Part shown: piece by piece, positions 1 to 6,948 of the stretch
How positions within the stretch are numbered: position 1 is the first letter of the stretch
Layout: each line of letters opens with the position of its first letter
Source of the DNA: Solobacterium sp.
GTDB lineage: Bacteria > Bacillota_I > Bacilli_A > Erysipelotrichales > Erysipelotrichaceae
NCBI GenBank assembly: GCA_017419465.1
Contig: JAFOLE010000095.1
Span: 1-18,873, forward strand
Direction: 5' to 3'
DNA: 18,873 nucleotides
Position numbers and translations under genes: made by a program
Notes under the pieces: model-generated
Database searches by the model: none
Seen by the model: only the letters and a program-made list of their open reading frames with translations
Told to the model about the DNA's origin: nothing

Positions 1-12
1 CACCACGGAACC
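1..12 (-). tRNA. 5' end of a probable tRNA-Asp, cut by the window edge
   Basis: On the minus strand the twelve bases GGTTCCGTGGTG lie five bases after the CCA end of tRNA-Ser. This matches the usual start of Firmicutes tRNA-Asp (GGTYCCGTGGTGTAG), covering the acceptor strand, T8 and the start of the D-arm. The rest lies outside the window, so the identity is an inference from twelve bases and from the tendency of tRNA genes to cluster. Confidence 0.4.
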
Positions 13-17
13 ATATA

Positions 18-108
18 TGGCGAAGCAGGAGGGATTTGAACCCTCGCGCCGGTTTCCCGACCTATGCCCTTAGCAGGGGCACCTCTTCGGCCTCTTGAGT
101 ACTGCTTC
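18..108 (-). tRNA. tRNA-Ser (anticodon GCU)
   Basis: A complete class II tRNA on the minus strand, 91 bases including an encoded CCA. The acceptor stem is GAAGCAG/CTGCTTC, followed by discriminator G, as expected for serine. The D-stem is CTC/GAG. The anticodon stem is TGCCC/GGGCA around loop CTGCTAA, giving anticodon GCT (plus-strand 72-74), which reads AGC and AGU. The long variable arm GTCGG-GAAA-CCGGC is the serine identity element. The T-arm is GAGGG-TTCAAAT-CCCTC. All stems pair without mismatch, apart from one G-U in the variable arm. Confidence 0.97.
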
Positions 109-147
109 ACTCTGCCAAGCGCATGTTCTCTTCAACAGTGCCTTCAT

Positions 148-177
148 AATATACCACAAGGGTTTTGATATGGTCAA
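148..177 (-). promoter_or_regulatory. Promoter of the tRNA-Ser gene
   Basis: Reading the minus strand, TTGACC (plus 172-177), an 18-base spacer and TATATT (plus 148-153) form a sigma-A type promoter. The -10 is extended by an upstream TGG. It lies about 40 bases before the first base of tRNA-Ser, which suits a short processed leader. Confidence 0.75.
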
Positions 178-208
178 GCACATTTTTGAAGAATTTCAGG
201 GAACTTTT

Positions 209-230
209 TTCCGGCTGTATGACGCCGGAA
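209..230. repeat. Inverted repeat upstream of the peroxiredoxin promoter
   Basis: TTCCGGC and GCCGGAA are perfect complements separated by eight bases. Neither strand has a following T-run, so this is not a terminator. It lies about 34-55 bases upstream of the TATAAT at 264-269, a position where an activator or repressor dimer could bind. No regulator can be named from the sequence. Confidence 0.4.
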
Positions 231-263
231 TCAGAGGGTTCTGCACAGTTCCTGCCTGCATAT

Positions 264-269
264 TATAAT
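264..269 (+). promoter_or_regulatory. -10 element of the bcp-yaaA-GNAT operon
   Basis: A perfect TATAAT lies 34 bases before the chosen start codon at 303. No good -35 hexamer stands 16-18 bases upstream, so the promoter may depend on an activator. It also shows that translation cannot begin at the upstream ATG at 165, because that codon would precede the transcription start. Confidence 0.55.
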
Positions 270-302
270 GCATTCAGAGACAAAAGAGGAGATAAAAAAT
301 AT

Positions 303-755
303 ATGCTCACGGTTGGCACAAAAGCACCGGCATTCCGTCTGCCGGATCAGAACGGTACCATGCATGAACTGAAGGATTTCAAAGGCAGAAAAGTCATTCT
401 GTATTTTTATCCGAAAGACAGCACCGCAGGCTGTACAAAGGAAGCCTGCAGTTTTCGCGACGCTTACCCGGATATTACGGAGAAGGGTGCGGTTGTGATC
501 GGTATTTCCAAAGACAGCGCCGCATCGCACCGGAAGTTTGCGGAGAAGAATGCACTGCCGTTTCTTCTGCTGGCAGATGAAGATACCTCGGTCATTCAGG
601 CATATGATGCATGGAAGGAAAAGAAACTGTACGGCCGCGCCTATATGGGTACGGTTCGCTGCACCTATCTGATCGATGAGACCGGAACCATCATAAAAGC
701 ATATGAGAAGGTAAAACCGGCAGATCATGGCGCGGAGACTCTCGGAGATCTGTAA
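303..755 (+). CDS. bcp: Thioredoxin-dependent peroxiredoxin, Bcp/PrxQ type
   Basis: This 150-residue protein reduces hydrogen peroxide and organic hydroperoxides in the cytoplasm, using thioredoxin as electron donor. The Prx signature PxxxTxxC is intact at P37-T41-C44. C44 is the expected peroxidatic cysteine and C49 the resolving cysteine of the atypical two-cysteine mechanism. The conserved arginine lies in GTVRCTYLID. Length and fold order match the family. The common TPGCT motif is TAGCT here. The start at 303 follows AGAGGAGA (285-292) and gives the normal N-terminus MLTVGTKAPAF. The frame is open back to 165, but that start would lie upstream of the TATAAT. The stop overlaps the yaaA start by one base (TAATG), so translation is coupled to a second peroxide-related gene. 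Confidence 0.93.
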   Translation: MLTVGTKAPAFRLPDQNGTMHELKDFKGRKVILYFYPKDSTAGCTKEACSFRDAYPDITEKGAVVIGISKDSAASHRKFAEKNALPFLLLADEDTSVIQAYDAWKEKKLYGRAYMGTVRCTYLIDETGTIIKAYEKVKPADHGAETLGDL

Positions 756-1513
756 TGCGGATCATTCTTTCACCGGCCAAGACCATGCGGACGGAGGATG
801 TAATTCTCTCAAAGACTGTGCCTGTATATCTTTCACAGGCGGAGAAAATCGCCAATGCACTGAAGGCACTGACGCCTGAGGAACGCAGAGCGGTATGGAA
901 CTGCAGCGAGAAGCTTGCGGCGGAGAATGAAGTGCGGCTTGCCCATATGAATCTGCATGGGGCAGTATCGCCGGCACTTTATTCCTACAGCGGTCTGGCA
1001 TTTACGCATCTGTCACCGGAATCTCTGGATGATGATGGTCTTGCATACCTGCAGGAACACCTTCGGATTCTTTCCGGTCTGTACGGAATTCTTCGTCCGC
1101 TGGACGGAATCGTTCCGTATCGGCTGGAGATGGCATCGAAGTTTTCCGTTGGCGGAACCCGGAATCTGTATGCATACTGGGGTGACCTGCTTTATGAAGA
1201 ACTTTACCGTGACAATAACACCGTGATCAATCTTGCCTCCGAAGAATACAGCAGCGCAGTGACGCCATGGCTGAAGGAACCGAATCGCATGATTCACATC
1301 GTCTTTGCGGAGGAAGTCCGCGGATCACTGAAAACAAAAGGAACATTTGCAAAAATGGCACGCGGGCAGATGACCCGCTGGCTTGCGGAAACGCAGGCCG
1401 AAGATCCTGCGATGATCAGAACCTACAGAAGGGGATATCGTTATGAACCTTCTGTATCGGATGAAACCCACTGGGTATTTGTCCGGACTACCGGAAAGGA
1501 GCTTGCGAAATGA
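755..1513 (+). CDS. yaaA: Peroxide stress protein YaaA
   Basis: A 252-residue member of the YaaA (DUF328) family; the E. coli protein has 258 residues. In E. coli YaaA belongs to the OxyR response, limits free iron during peroxide stress and binds DNA. Family landmarks run in order: N-terminal RIILSPAKTM, YSGLAFTHLSPESL, the highly conserved LSGLYGILRPLDGIVPYRLE, NLASEEYSSAV, ARGQMTRWL and a C-terminal WVFVR strand. The ATG overlaps the peroxiredoxin stop and has GGAGA at 744-748. Pairing with Bcp supports a shared peroxide-defence role. The downstream acetyltransferase overlaps by four bases, so the three genes form one transcription unit. Confidence 0.95.
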   Translation: MRIILSPAKTMRTEDVILSKTVPVYLSQAEKIANALKALTPEERRAVWNCSEKLAAENEVRLAHMNLHGAVSPALYSYSGLAFTHLSPESLDDDGLAYLQEHLRILSGLYGILRPLDGIVPYRLEMASKFSVGGTRNLYAYWGDLLYEELYRDNNTVINLASEEYSSAVTPWLKEPNRMIHIVFAEEVRGSLKTKGTFAKMARGQMTRWLAETQAEDPAMIRTYRRGYRYEPSVSDETHWVFVRTTGKELAK

Positions 1514-2064
1514 TTCTTTATACGCCGCGTCTCATATTACGGAAGTGGGCACCGTCGGATGCCGAAGATCTCTTCCGGTATGCGTGTGATCCGGACGTCG
1601 GGCCGATTGCCGGCTGGCCGCCGCACAAGAGTGTCGCCGAAAGCAGGATGATTATTCAGAATGTGTTCACCGGAGCGGAGGCCTATGCCGTGTGCCGGAA
1701 GGAAGATGACCGTCCGATCGGCGCAATCGAGCTGAAACTGCAGGGTCATACGGATATGAGTGACCGGAGTGACGAATGTGAACTCGGTTACTGGATCGGA
1801 AAACCGTTCTGGGGACAGGGCATGATTCCGGAGGCGGCAGAGGAAATCCTCCGGCATGCATTTGAGGATCTCGGCATGCGTGCGGTATGGGCTGGCTATT
1901 ATGACGGAAACACGAAGTCGAAACGGGTTCAGGAGAAGTGCGGCTTTGTCTACGTACGTACCACACAGAACCTGGATGTTCCGTTAATGCATGAAACACG
2001 CACCGGGCACTGCAATGTACTGACAAAAGAACACTGGCTGGAAATCCATCACCGGAATCAGTAA
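1510..2064 (+). CDS. GNAT family N-acetyltransferase (RimJ/RimL-like)
   Basis: A 184-residue acetyl-CoA dependent acetyltransferase of the Acetyltransf_3 / RimJ-RimL group. The N-terminus MILYTPRLILRKWAPSDAED is the standard strand-turn-helix opening. The acetyl-CoA pyrophosphate loop is WGQGM, within GYWIGKPFWGQGMIPEA. The C-terminal N-x-x-S helix (GNTKSKRVQEKCGF) is the usual final motif. The substrate cannot be told: relatives modify ribosomal protein N-termini, antibiotics or small amines. The ATG overlaps the yaaA stop as ATGA, with AAAGGAGC just upstream, so it is translationally coupled to the peroxide genes. A bidirectional terminator follows. Confidence 0.88.
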   Translation: MILYTPRLILRKWAPSDAEDLFRYACDPDVGPIAGWPPHKSVAESRMIIQNVFTGAEAYAVCRKEDDRPIGAIELKLQGHTDMSDRSDECELGYWIGKPFWGQGMIPEAAEEILRHAFEDLGMRAVWAGYYDGNTKSKRVQEKCGFVYVRTTQNLDVPLMHETRTGHCNVLTKEHWLEIHHRNQ

Positions 2065-2092
2065 AGAAAAGGGCTCACACTGTGGGCCCTTT
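2062..2092. terminator. Bidirectional terminator between the GNAT gene and deoD
   Basis: An 11-bp stem AAAGGGCTCAC/GTGGGCCCTTT with a three-base loop lies between two convergent genes. On the minus strand it is followed by TTTTCTTT, a good tail for deoD. On the plus strand the tail is only the T's of the stem, so termination there may be weaker. Confidence 0.75.
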
Positions 2093-2116
2093 GCCGTATC
2101 GTGATTCAGATTTGGA

Positions 2117-2827
2117 TTACGCTGCTTCAAGCGCAATTTTCATCATGTCTGTAAACTTCTTCTGACGTTCTTCCGGGGATGCTTCTTCGTTATAGACGAA
2201 GCTGTCGGAAACAGAGAGCAGGCATGCGGCATTCTTTCCGAGTACCTTGGCGTTGGAGAAGAGACCGAAGCTTTCCATCTCTGCACAGATGCAGTGACGC
2301 TCGTTTACGACATAATCGGTATGCGCATTTGTGCGCTGTTCTGCGTAGAAGACATCACCGCTGTGAACAACTCCTTCATGAAGATGGATGCCGAGATCCT
2401 TTGCGGCCTGACGAAGCTTTTCATTCAGTTCTGCGGAAGGATACTGGATATCGCTGGTGTCGCCGTTCTGATACAGAGCATAGGTGGACTCGGAGTAAGC
2501 GGCTGTCGCAAGGACGGTATCAAAGAGCTTGAGTTCTTTTGTGTAACCGCCGGTCGAGCCGATACGGATGATGTTTTCAACATCATAGAACTTGAAGAGT
2601 TCATACGAATAAATGCCGACGCTCGGAATTCCCATGCCGTGCGCCATGACGGAAACAGGCTTTCCCTTGTATGTGCCGGTATATGCCAGCATATTTCTGA
2701 CTTCGTTTACAACGCGGGCATTCTCAAGAAATGTTTCCGCAATGAACTTTGCGCGAAGCGGGTCACCCGGCATCAGTACGGTTTTGGCAAAATCACCGCG
2801 TGCAGCGCTGTTATGAGGTGTAGACAT
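2117..2827 (-). CDS. deoD: Purine nucleoside phosphorylase, DeoD type
   Basis: This 236-residue cytoplasmic enzyme splits purine (deoxy)ribonucleosides with phosphate to give the free base and (deoxy)ribose-1-phosphate. It is a hexameric trimer-of-dimers type. Visible features: H5 in STPH (ribose contact from the neighbouring subunit), GDPLRAKFIAE with phosphate-binding G21 and R25, R44, RIGST with R88, EMESFGLF near the nucleoside pocket, and catalytic Asp208 in VSDSF followed by EERQ (R221). The usual histidine after the catalytic Asp (SDH) is serine here. The start has AGAAAGG at 2841-2847, a rather long 13 bases upstream. The gene has its own -10 element, and a terminator separates it from ddl. 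Confidence 0.95.
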   Translation of the reverse strand: MSTPHNSAARGDFAKTVLMPGDPLRAKFIAETFLENARVVNEVRNMLAYTGTYKGKPVSVMAHGMGIPSVGIYSYELFKFYDVENIIRIGSTGGYTKELKLFDTVLATAAYSESTYALYQNGDTSDIQYPSAELNEKLRQAAKDLGIHLHEGVVHSGDVFYAEQRTNAHTDYVVNERHCICAEMESFGLFSNAKVLGKNAACLLSVSDSFVYNEEASPEERQKKFTDMMKIALEAA

Positions 2828-2860
2828 AAAATTGTATATTCCTTTCTGTCTGTTACCTCA

Positions 2861-2866
2861 ATTATA
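2861..2866 (-). promoter_or_regulatory. -10 element of deoD
   Basis: TATAAT on the minus strand, about 34 bases before the deoD start codon and downstream of the ddl terminator. No convincing -35 hexamer is visible at the usual distance. Confidence 0.5.
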
Positions 2867-2888
2867 CCGGACAAATAAATGTTGCGCG

Positions 2889-2923
2889 AAAAAAAGACCG
2901 CCCGCAGCGGTGTGCGGACAGTC
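2889..2923 (-). terminator. Rho-independent terminator of ddl
   Basis: On the minus strand a 10-bp stem GACTGTCCGC/GCGGGCGGTC, with two G-T pairs and an eight-base loop, is followed by seven T's. It begins 27 bases after the ddl stop. Its 5' arm carries the CTGTCCGC core seen in two other terminators of this window. Confidence 0.88.
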
Positions 2924-2950
2924 CTGTAAAGAACTTTATGTTTCCGGTGC

Positions 2951-4159
2951 TCAGCCAAGCTTGGAAGCCTTTGTGCCGGCAGGTGCGGAATAGGTGCTGA
3001 GCAGGTTGGTGTCATAGGAGAACGTCATACGGGAACGTCTGCGTTCACGGTCCAGCGCAAGCTCGACAAGACGATCCATCAGTTTCGGGAAGGATACGCC
3101 GGAGGCTGTCCAGAGATAGAATGCCAGGGATCCCGGAATCGTATTGATCTCGTTTACATAGACCTTGTTTGTATCAGCGTCCATCATGAAGTCGATACGG
3201 CAGACACCGCTGGAGCCAAGTACACGGAAGGTCTCAAGCGCAAGCTTACGGATCTCATCGGTTTTTCCGTCCGGAAGATCCGGATTGACGTTGCGTGTGG
3301 TGGAAGCCATTCCCTTGGATCCGGAAGAACCGGTCTTGGAGGATTTGGATCCGCCTTCATATTTATCCTTGAAATCAAGCAGCTCGTTATCCGCCGCATG
3401 ATACACTTCTTCAAGCACAGATGCTTCCGCCCGGAACGTATCGCCGAGAACGGAGCAGTTCAGCTCCCGCATCGGTTTGATGACCTTTTCCGTGATGATC
3501 TTGGCATCATACTGGCGGGCATTTTCGAAGCAGGCAATATACTCTGCGTCAGAGTGGGCAATGGAGATGCCGACAGAAGAACCGGTGCAGGCAGGCTTGA
3601 TGATGACCGGATATCCGATACCGTGAACCTTCTCAATGATTTCATCCTGCTTGGTTTCAAGCTCTTCACCGTATACCCAGAACCAGGGGGTAACCGGAAG
3701 TCCGCTGTTTTCCAGCGTGTGCTTCTGCAGTACCTTGTCCTGTCCGACGGCCGCTGCGATCAGATCACAGCCGGCATAGGGAACTTTCAGCATTTCAAAG
3801 AAGCCCTGGATCGTGCCGTCTTCACCGTTGGTTCCGTGCATGACCGGAATTGCGACATCGACGGTAAACAGGTCTTTCCGATGGAAGAGACCGGTATGAA
3901 CCGGATGGATGACGACCTTGTTGTCTTCCTGGACAAGATCTACCTGCGTGCACTTGTGAAGCAGGGCAGGAATGTCCTTGTAATTGGTGAGATCCAGAAG
4001 AAGATCCGAGCAGTACATCTTCCGGTCTTTTGCGACGTATACCGGGATGACATTGTATTTTTCGTGATCAAGCGCGTCGATCGCCTGATGCGCGGATATG
4101 ACAGATACTTCATGTTCTACGGATTCGCCGCCGAAGAACACCGCAATGTTGAGTTTCAT
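2951..4159 (-). CDS. ddl: D-alanine--D-alanine ligase
   Basis: This 402-residue cytoplasmic ATP-grasp ligase joins two D-alanines for peptidoglycan precursor synthesis. N-terminal FFGGESVEHEVS carries the substrate-binding E15/H16. The ATP-grasp part shows IKPACTGSSVGIS, the metal and substrate residues of GVCRIDFMM, and VYVNEINTIPGS. In the omega loop K266-Y267 is present. Tyrosine at this point is typical of D-Ala-D-Ala ligases, while D-Ala-D-Lac ligases carry Phe, so ordinary vancomycin-susceptible precursors are predicted. The loop holds a Ser/Gly/Lys-rich insertion at about 269-286, making the protein longer than the 306-370 residues usual in the family. The start has GGAGGA at 4169-4174, nine bases upstream. 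The gene is divergent from the patatin-like gene. Confidence 0.95.
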   Translation of the reverse strand: MKLNIAVFFGGESVEHEVSVISAHQAIDALDHEKYNVIPVYVAKDRKMYCSDLLLDLTNYKDIPALLHKCTQVDLVQEDNKVVIHPVHTGLFHRKDLFTVDVAIPVMHGTNGEDGTIQGFFEMLKVPYAGCDLIAAAVGQDKVLQKHTLENSGLPVTPWFWVYGEELETKQDEIIEKVHGIGYPVIIKPACTGSSVGISIAHSDAEYIACFENARQYDAKIITEKVIKPMRELNCSVLGDTFRAEASVLEEVYHAADNELLDFKDKYEGGSKSSKTGSSGSKGMASTTRNVNPDLPDGKTDEIRKLALETFRVLGSSGVCRIDFMMDADTNKVYVNEINTIPGSLAFYLWTASGVSFPKLMDRLVELALDRERRRSRMTFSYDTNLLSTYSAPAGTKASKLG

Positions 4160-4184
4160 AGTTCAGATTCCTCCAACCTGCCTT

Positions 4185-4212
4185 ATTATAACGCGTGCAT
4201 TAAAAATGCCAA
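4185..4212 (-). promoter_or_regulatory. Promoter of ddl, with a palindrome overlapping it
   Basis: On the minus strand TTGGCA (4207-4212), a 16-base spacer and TATAAT (4185-4190) form a near-consensus promoter 26 bases before the ddl start codon. The perfect inverted repeat GCATT-AAA-AATGC (4197-4209) lies across the spacer and the -35 element, where a bound protein would block RNA polymerase. Confidence 0.75.
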
Positions 4213-4223
4213 AATGATCTTTT

Positions 4224-4251
4224 TATAATGTATTTTGCATGATGGTATAGT
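4224..4251 (+). promoter_or_regulatory. Candidate promoter elements for the patatin-dut-map operon
   Basis: Two -10 candidates precede the gene at 4273: a perfect TATAAT at 4224-4229 with a weak TTAAAA 18 bases upstream, and an extended TGGTATAGT at 4243-4251. Either would give a short leader. The region is shared with the divergent ddl promoter. Confidence 0.5.
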
Positions 4252-4272
4252 ATATGCGTAGGAAAACAGAAA

Positions 4273-5562
4273 ATGAAAAAAGCATTGGTATTGGCCGGGG
4301 GAGGAACCCGCGGAAGTTATCAGAACGGTGCGATTCATGCACTGCGCCGGCTGGGCAAAGATGACTGGGATATCGTGACCGGAACGTCGATCGGTGCGCT
4401 GAACGGGATGATGGTGGTCCAGCGGGACTATCGCATCATGGATCGTGTCTGGCATACGCTGACCCAGGATAAGATCCTAAACGGGAATCTTTCCGTTGAT
4501 ATGGATCTTTCCGATATGTTCAACGAGCGTACCCAGATCGTGCCGTTTGTAAAAGACTTTATCAAGGACCGGGGAGCGGATATCACACCGTTCAAACAAT
4601 ATGTGGAAGAACTGTTTGATCCGGACCGTTTTATCGGCAGCCCGATCGATTTTGGCTGTGTGGTGTGCCGCCACAAGGACCGGAGTCCGGTATTTGTCAC
4701 AAAGGATATGATGATGGAACACGGCGTGGACTGGCTGGTCGCAACTGCGTCTGCCTACCCGGCATTCCCGGTTCATAAATTTGAAGAGGGCGAGTTTATC
4801 GACGGCGGATATTATGACAATATGCCGATTGATCTGGCGCTTCGGATGGGTGCGGAAGAAATCATCGGCATTGATCTCAACAGCAACCCGAATCATACAA
4901 ATTATTTTGACCGCAGCGGAATCACCTATATCTTCCCGCAGGTCGAAACCGGAACCTTCCTGACATTTGACCGCGATGTGATCGACCGGCTCGAGATTCT
5001 CGGATACTACGACACGATGAAGGCATTCGGCAAGTTTGACGGTGTGAAATATACCTTTGAACTGACATCGCTGCCCAAATGGTATGAACGGTTCCGCCTG
5101 GATCTTCTGATTCTGGAAGAGCGGATCCGCCGGGCGAGTGAAATCACCAACCGGCTGTATTCCTCTCAGGTCGTAACGGACAGGCTTGCCCAGCAGCAGC
5201 ACCGCAAGGTGATCAATGACCGGCAGATGTTCTTCGGGTTCATGGACAACCTGATGAGTGCGTGCGGTCTTGATACCGAACGGATCTGGACGTATCGCGC
5301 CGCAAGAAATGCGATCCTTGCCGGATTTGCGGACTGCGCGACGGAAGACTTTGAAGTGCGCCCGGAGCGCCTCAGCATGGACGGGATTCTGTCCTATGCG
5401 TCAAAGCTCAGCACAAAGGGCGTCGTGGAGAAAATCATGCATACAAGGCTTTATCCTTCGCATGCCTTCCTGAGTGACGGCGTACTGCTTACGATGTATC
5501 CGTTTGAAAACGCACTTGCCATGTTCCTGGGGGAACTGATGAATGAACTGAAAGAGGAATGA
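4273..5562 (+). CDS. Patatin-like phospholipase family protein
   Basis: A 429-residue predicted lipid acyl hydrolase. The patatin fold occupies about the first 210 residues: oxyanion-hole glycine loop AGGGTRGSYQNG (8-19), nucleophile elbow GTSIG with Ser39, and DGGYYDNMP with Asp177, completing the Ser-Asp dyad. No signal peptide or membrane segment is visible, so the protein is probably cytoplasmic or peripherally membrane-bound. The C-terminal half is helical and not recognised beyond being common in bacterial NTE/patatin-like proteins of this size. The substrate is unknown; membrane phospholipids or lysophospholipids are possible. AGGAAA at 4260-4265 serves the start. The dUTPase start follows the stop by one base, so this is the first gene of an operon. 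Confidence 0.9.
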   Translation: MKKALVLAGGGTRGSYQNGAIHALRRLGKDDWDIVTGTSIGALNGMMVVQRDYRIMDRVWHTLTQDKILNGNLSVDMDLSDMFNERTQIVPFVKDFIKDRGADITPFKQYVEELFDPDRFIGSPIDFGCVVCRHKDRSPVFVTKDMMMEHGVDWLVATASAYPAFPVHKFEEGEFIDGGYYDNMPIDLALRMGAEEIIGIDLNSNPNHTNYFDRSGITYIFPQVETGTFLTFDRDVIDRLEILGYYDTMKAFGKFDGVKYTFELTSLPKWYERFRLDLLILEERIRRASEITNRLYSSQVVTDRLAQQQHRKVINDRQMFFGFMDNLMSACGLDTERIWTYRAARNAILAGFADCATEDFEVRPERLSMDGILSYASKLSTKGVVEKIMHTRLYPSHAFLSDGVLLTMYPFENALAMFLGELMNELKEE

Positions 5563-5563
5563 A

Positions 5564-6091
5564 ATGGAACGTATCGCAAAATTTGAAAAGGTAAGCTTCG
5601 CACAGTACATGGAAGCGGTACAGAAGATCGATGCACAGCGCAGTGAATCCGAGATCCGTGCAATGTATGAGGCAATCCGTCTGCCGAAACGGGCAACGGA
5701 GGGAAGTGCGGGCTATGACTTTTATGCGCCGGAACGCGTGACACTTTCGCCAGGCTCGCAGATTCTCGTACCCACCGGAATTCGTGTTAGAATTGAACCG
5801 GGATATGTTCTCATGCTGTTTCCGCGCAGCGGTCTTGGCTTCAAATATCGGCTCCAGCTGAACAATACGGCAGGGGTAATTGACAGCGATTACTACAATG
5901 CGGACAACGAAGGACATATATTCTGTAAACTGACCAATGATACAAGAGACGGGAAAACCGTGGTGATAGAAGCCGGAGACGGTCTGGTCCAGGGAATTTT
6001 CATGCCGTTTGGAATCACGGAAGATGATGATGCCCATGCGCAGCGGACCGGCGGATTCGGCAGTACGACAGGAAAGCGATATAAACTATGA
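5564..6091 (+). CDS. dut: Deoxyuridine 5'-triphosphate nucleotidohydrolase (trimeric dUTPase)
   Basis: This 175-residue enzyme hydrolyses dUTP to dUMP and pyrophosphate, keeping uracil out of DNA and supplying dUMP for thymidylate synthesis. All five motifs of the trimeric family are present in order: 1, SAGYDFYA (D52); 2, PRSGLGFKY; 3, NTAGVIDSDYYN with catalytic-water Asp107; 4, GDGLVQGIFMPF; 5, RTGGFGSTTGKRY, the glycine-rich C-terminal arm that closes over the substrate. About 40 N-terminal residues precede motif 1, a helical extension also found in other Firmicutes. AGAGGA within the end of the patatin gene serves the start. The stop overlaps the map start as ATGA. Confidence 0.96.
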   Translation: MERIAKFEKVSFAQYMEAVQKIDAQRSESEIRAMYEAIRLPKRATEGSAGYDFYAPERVTLSPGSQILVPTGIRVRIEPGYVLMLFPRSGLGFKYRLQLNNTAGVIDSDYYNADNEGHIFCKLTNDTRDGKTVVIEAGDGLVQGIFMPFGITEDDDAHAQRTGGFGSTTGKRYKL

Positions 6092-6945
6092 CAGAAGAAG
6101 AACTGAAACTGAGTTATTTCAAGACGGAGCCGATTCCGGCTTCCATTCTTGAACGCATGGAAGAATGCCGCAGAAAAGGCATGCTGGTACCGGATGAAAC
6201 ACTGATCAAGCGTCCGAGCCAGATTGCCGGCATCCGCGAAGCTTCCAGAATCAACGCAGCGGTGCTGGATGAAGTTGCCGGGAAAATCCATGTTGGAATG
6301 ACAACACAGGAAATCGATGACATTGTTCAGGAATTCACGCATGCGCAGGGCGCAATCTGTGCGCCGTATCAGTTTGAGGGGTTCCCGAAGTCTGTGTGCA
6401 CCTCCATCAATAACGAGGTATGCCACGGCATTCCGGCAAGACACCGCAAGCTTCATGAAGGGGATATCATCAACGTTGATGCGACAACGATTTATAAAGG
6501 ATATTACGGTGACGCAAGCCGTATGTTCATGATCGGCAAGTGCACAGATGCCCGCCGGAAACTCGTTGAGGAAACCAAAAAATGCCTCGAGATCGGACTG
6601 GAAGCCGCAAAGCCCTGGAACACGGTCGGTGATATCGGCGCCGCAATTTCCAAATACGCCCGTTCCAAAGGCTATTCGGTTGTCCGTGAACTCGGCGGTC
6701 ACGGTGTCGGCGTGGACTTCCATGAAGACCCGTTCGTAGCGCATGAGGCGCGGGCGCATACCGGAATGGTGCTGGTGCCGGGCATGGTGATTACCATTGA
6801 ACCGATGATCAATGCCGGCCGTGCGGGTGTGGTGATTGACCCGTATAACGGCTGGACCATTTATACCAGAGACGGCAGTGACAGTGCGCAGTGGGAACAC
6901 ACGATTCTGATCACTGAAACCGGCAACGAGATTCTTTCCTATTAA
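6088..6945 (+). CDS. map: Methionine aminopeptidase, type I
   Basis: This 285-residue metalloprotease removes the initiator methionine from nascent proteins. The five metal ligands of the pita-bread fold are present: D131 (NVDATT), D142 (YYGDASRMF), H205 (GGHGVG), E238 (ITIEPM) and E270 (QWEHT). H113 in VCHGIP is the substrate-contact histidine. About 40 extra N-terminal residues precede the usual RPSQIAGIREAS start, making it longer than the 264-residue E. coli enzyme. This extension lacks the cysteines of the SecC-type zinc motif found on some clostridial homologues. The ATG overlaps the dut stop; AGGAAA (6070-6075) is the likely ribosome binding site. Deformylase is not nearby. Confidence 0.95.
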   Translation: MTEEELKLSYFKTEPIPASILERMEECRRKGMLVPDETLIKRPSQIAGIREASRINAAVLDEVAGKIHVGMTTQEIDDIVQEFTHAQGAICAPYQFEGFPKSVCTSINNEVCHGIPARHRKLHEGDIINVDATTIYKGYYGDASRMFMIGKCTDARRKLVEETKKCLEIGLEAAKPWNTVGDIGAAISKYARSKGYSVVRELGGHGVGVDFHEDPFVAHEARAHTGMVLVPGMVITIEPMINAGRAGVVIDPYNGWTIYTRDGSDSAQWEHTILITETGNEILSY

Positions 6946-6948
6946 GTT

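Noticed and set aside
263..278. PerR box at the bcp promoter
   Set aside because: The left half TTATAAT is perfect but it is simply the -10 element. The right half matches at only two to four of seven positions, and only with altered spacing.
165..302. 46-residue N-terminal extension of the peroxiredoxin
   Set aside because: It lies upstream of the TATAAT at 264-269 and overlaps the tRNA-Ser promoter. The ATG at 303 has a good ribosome binding site and gives the family's normal N-terminus.
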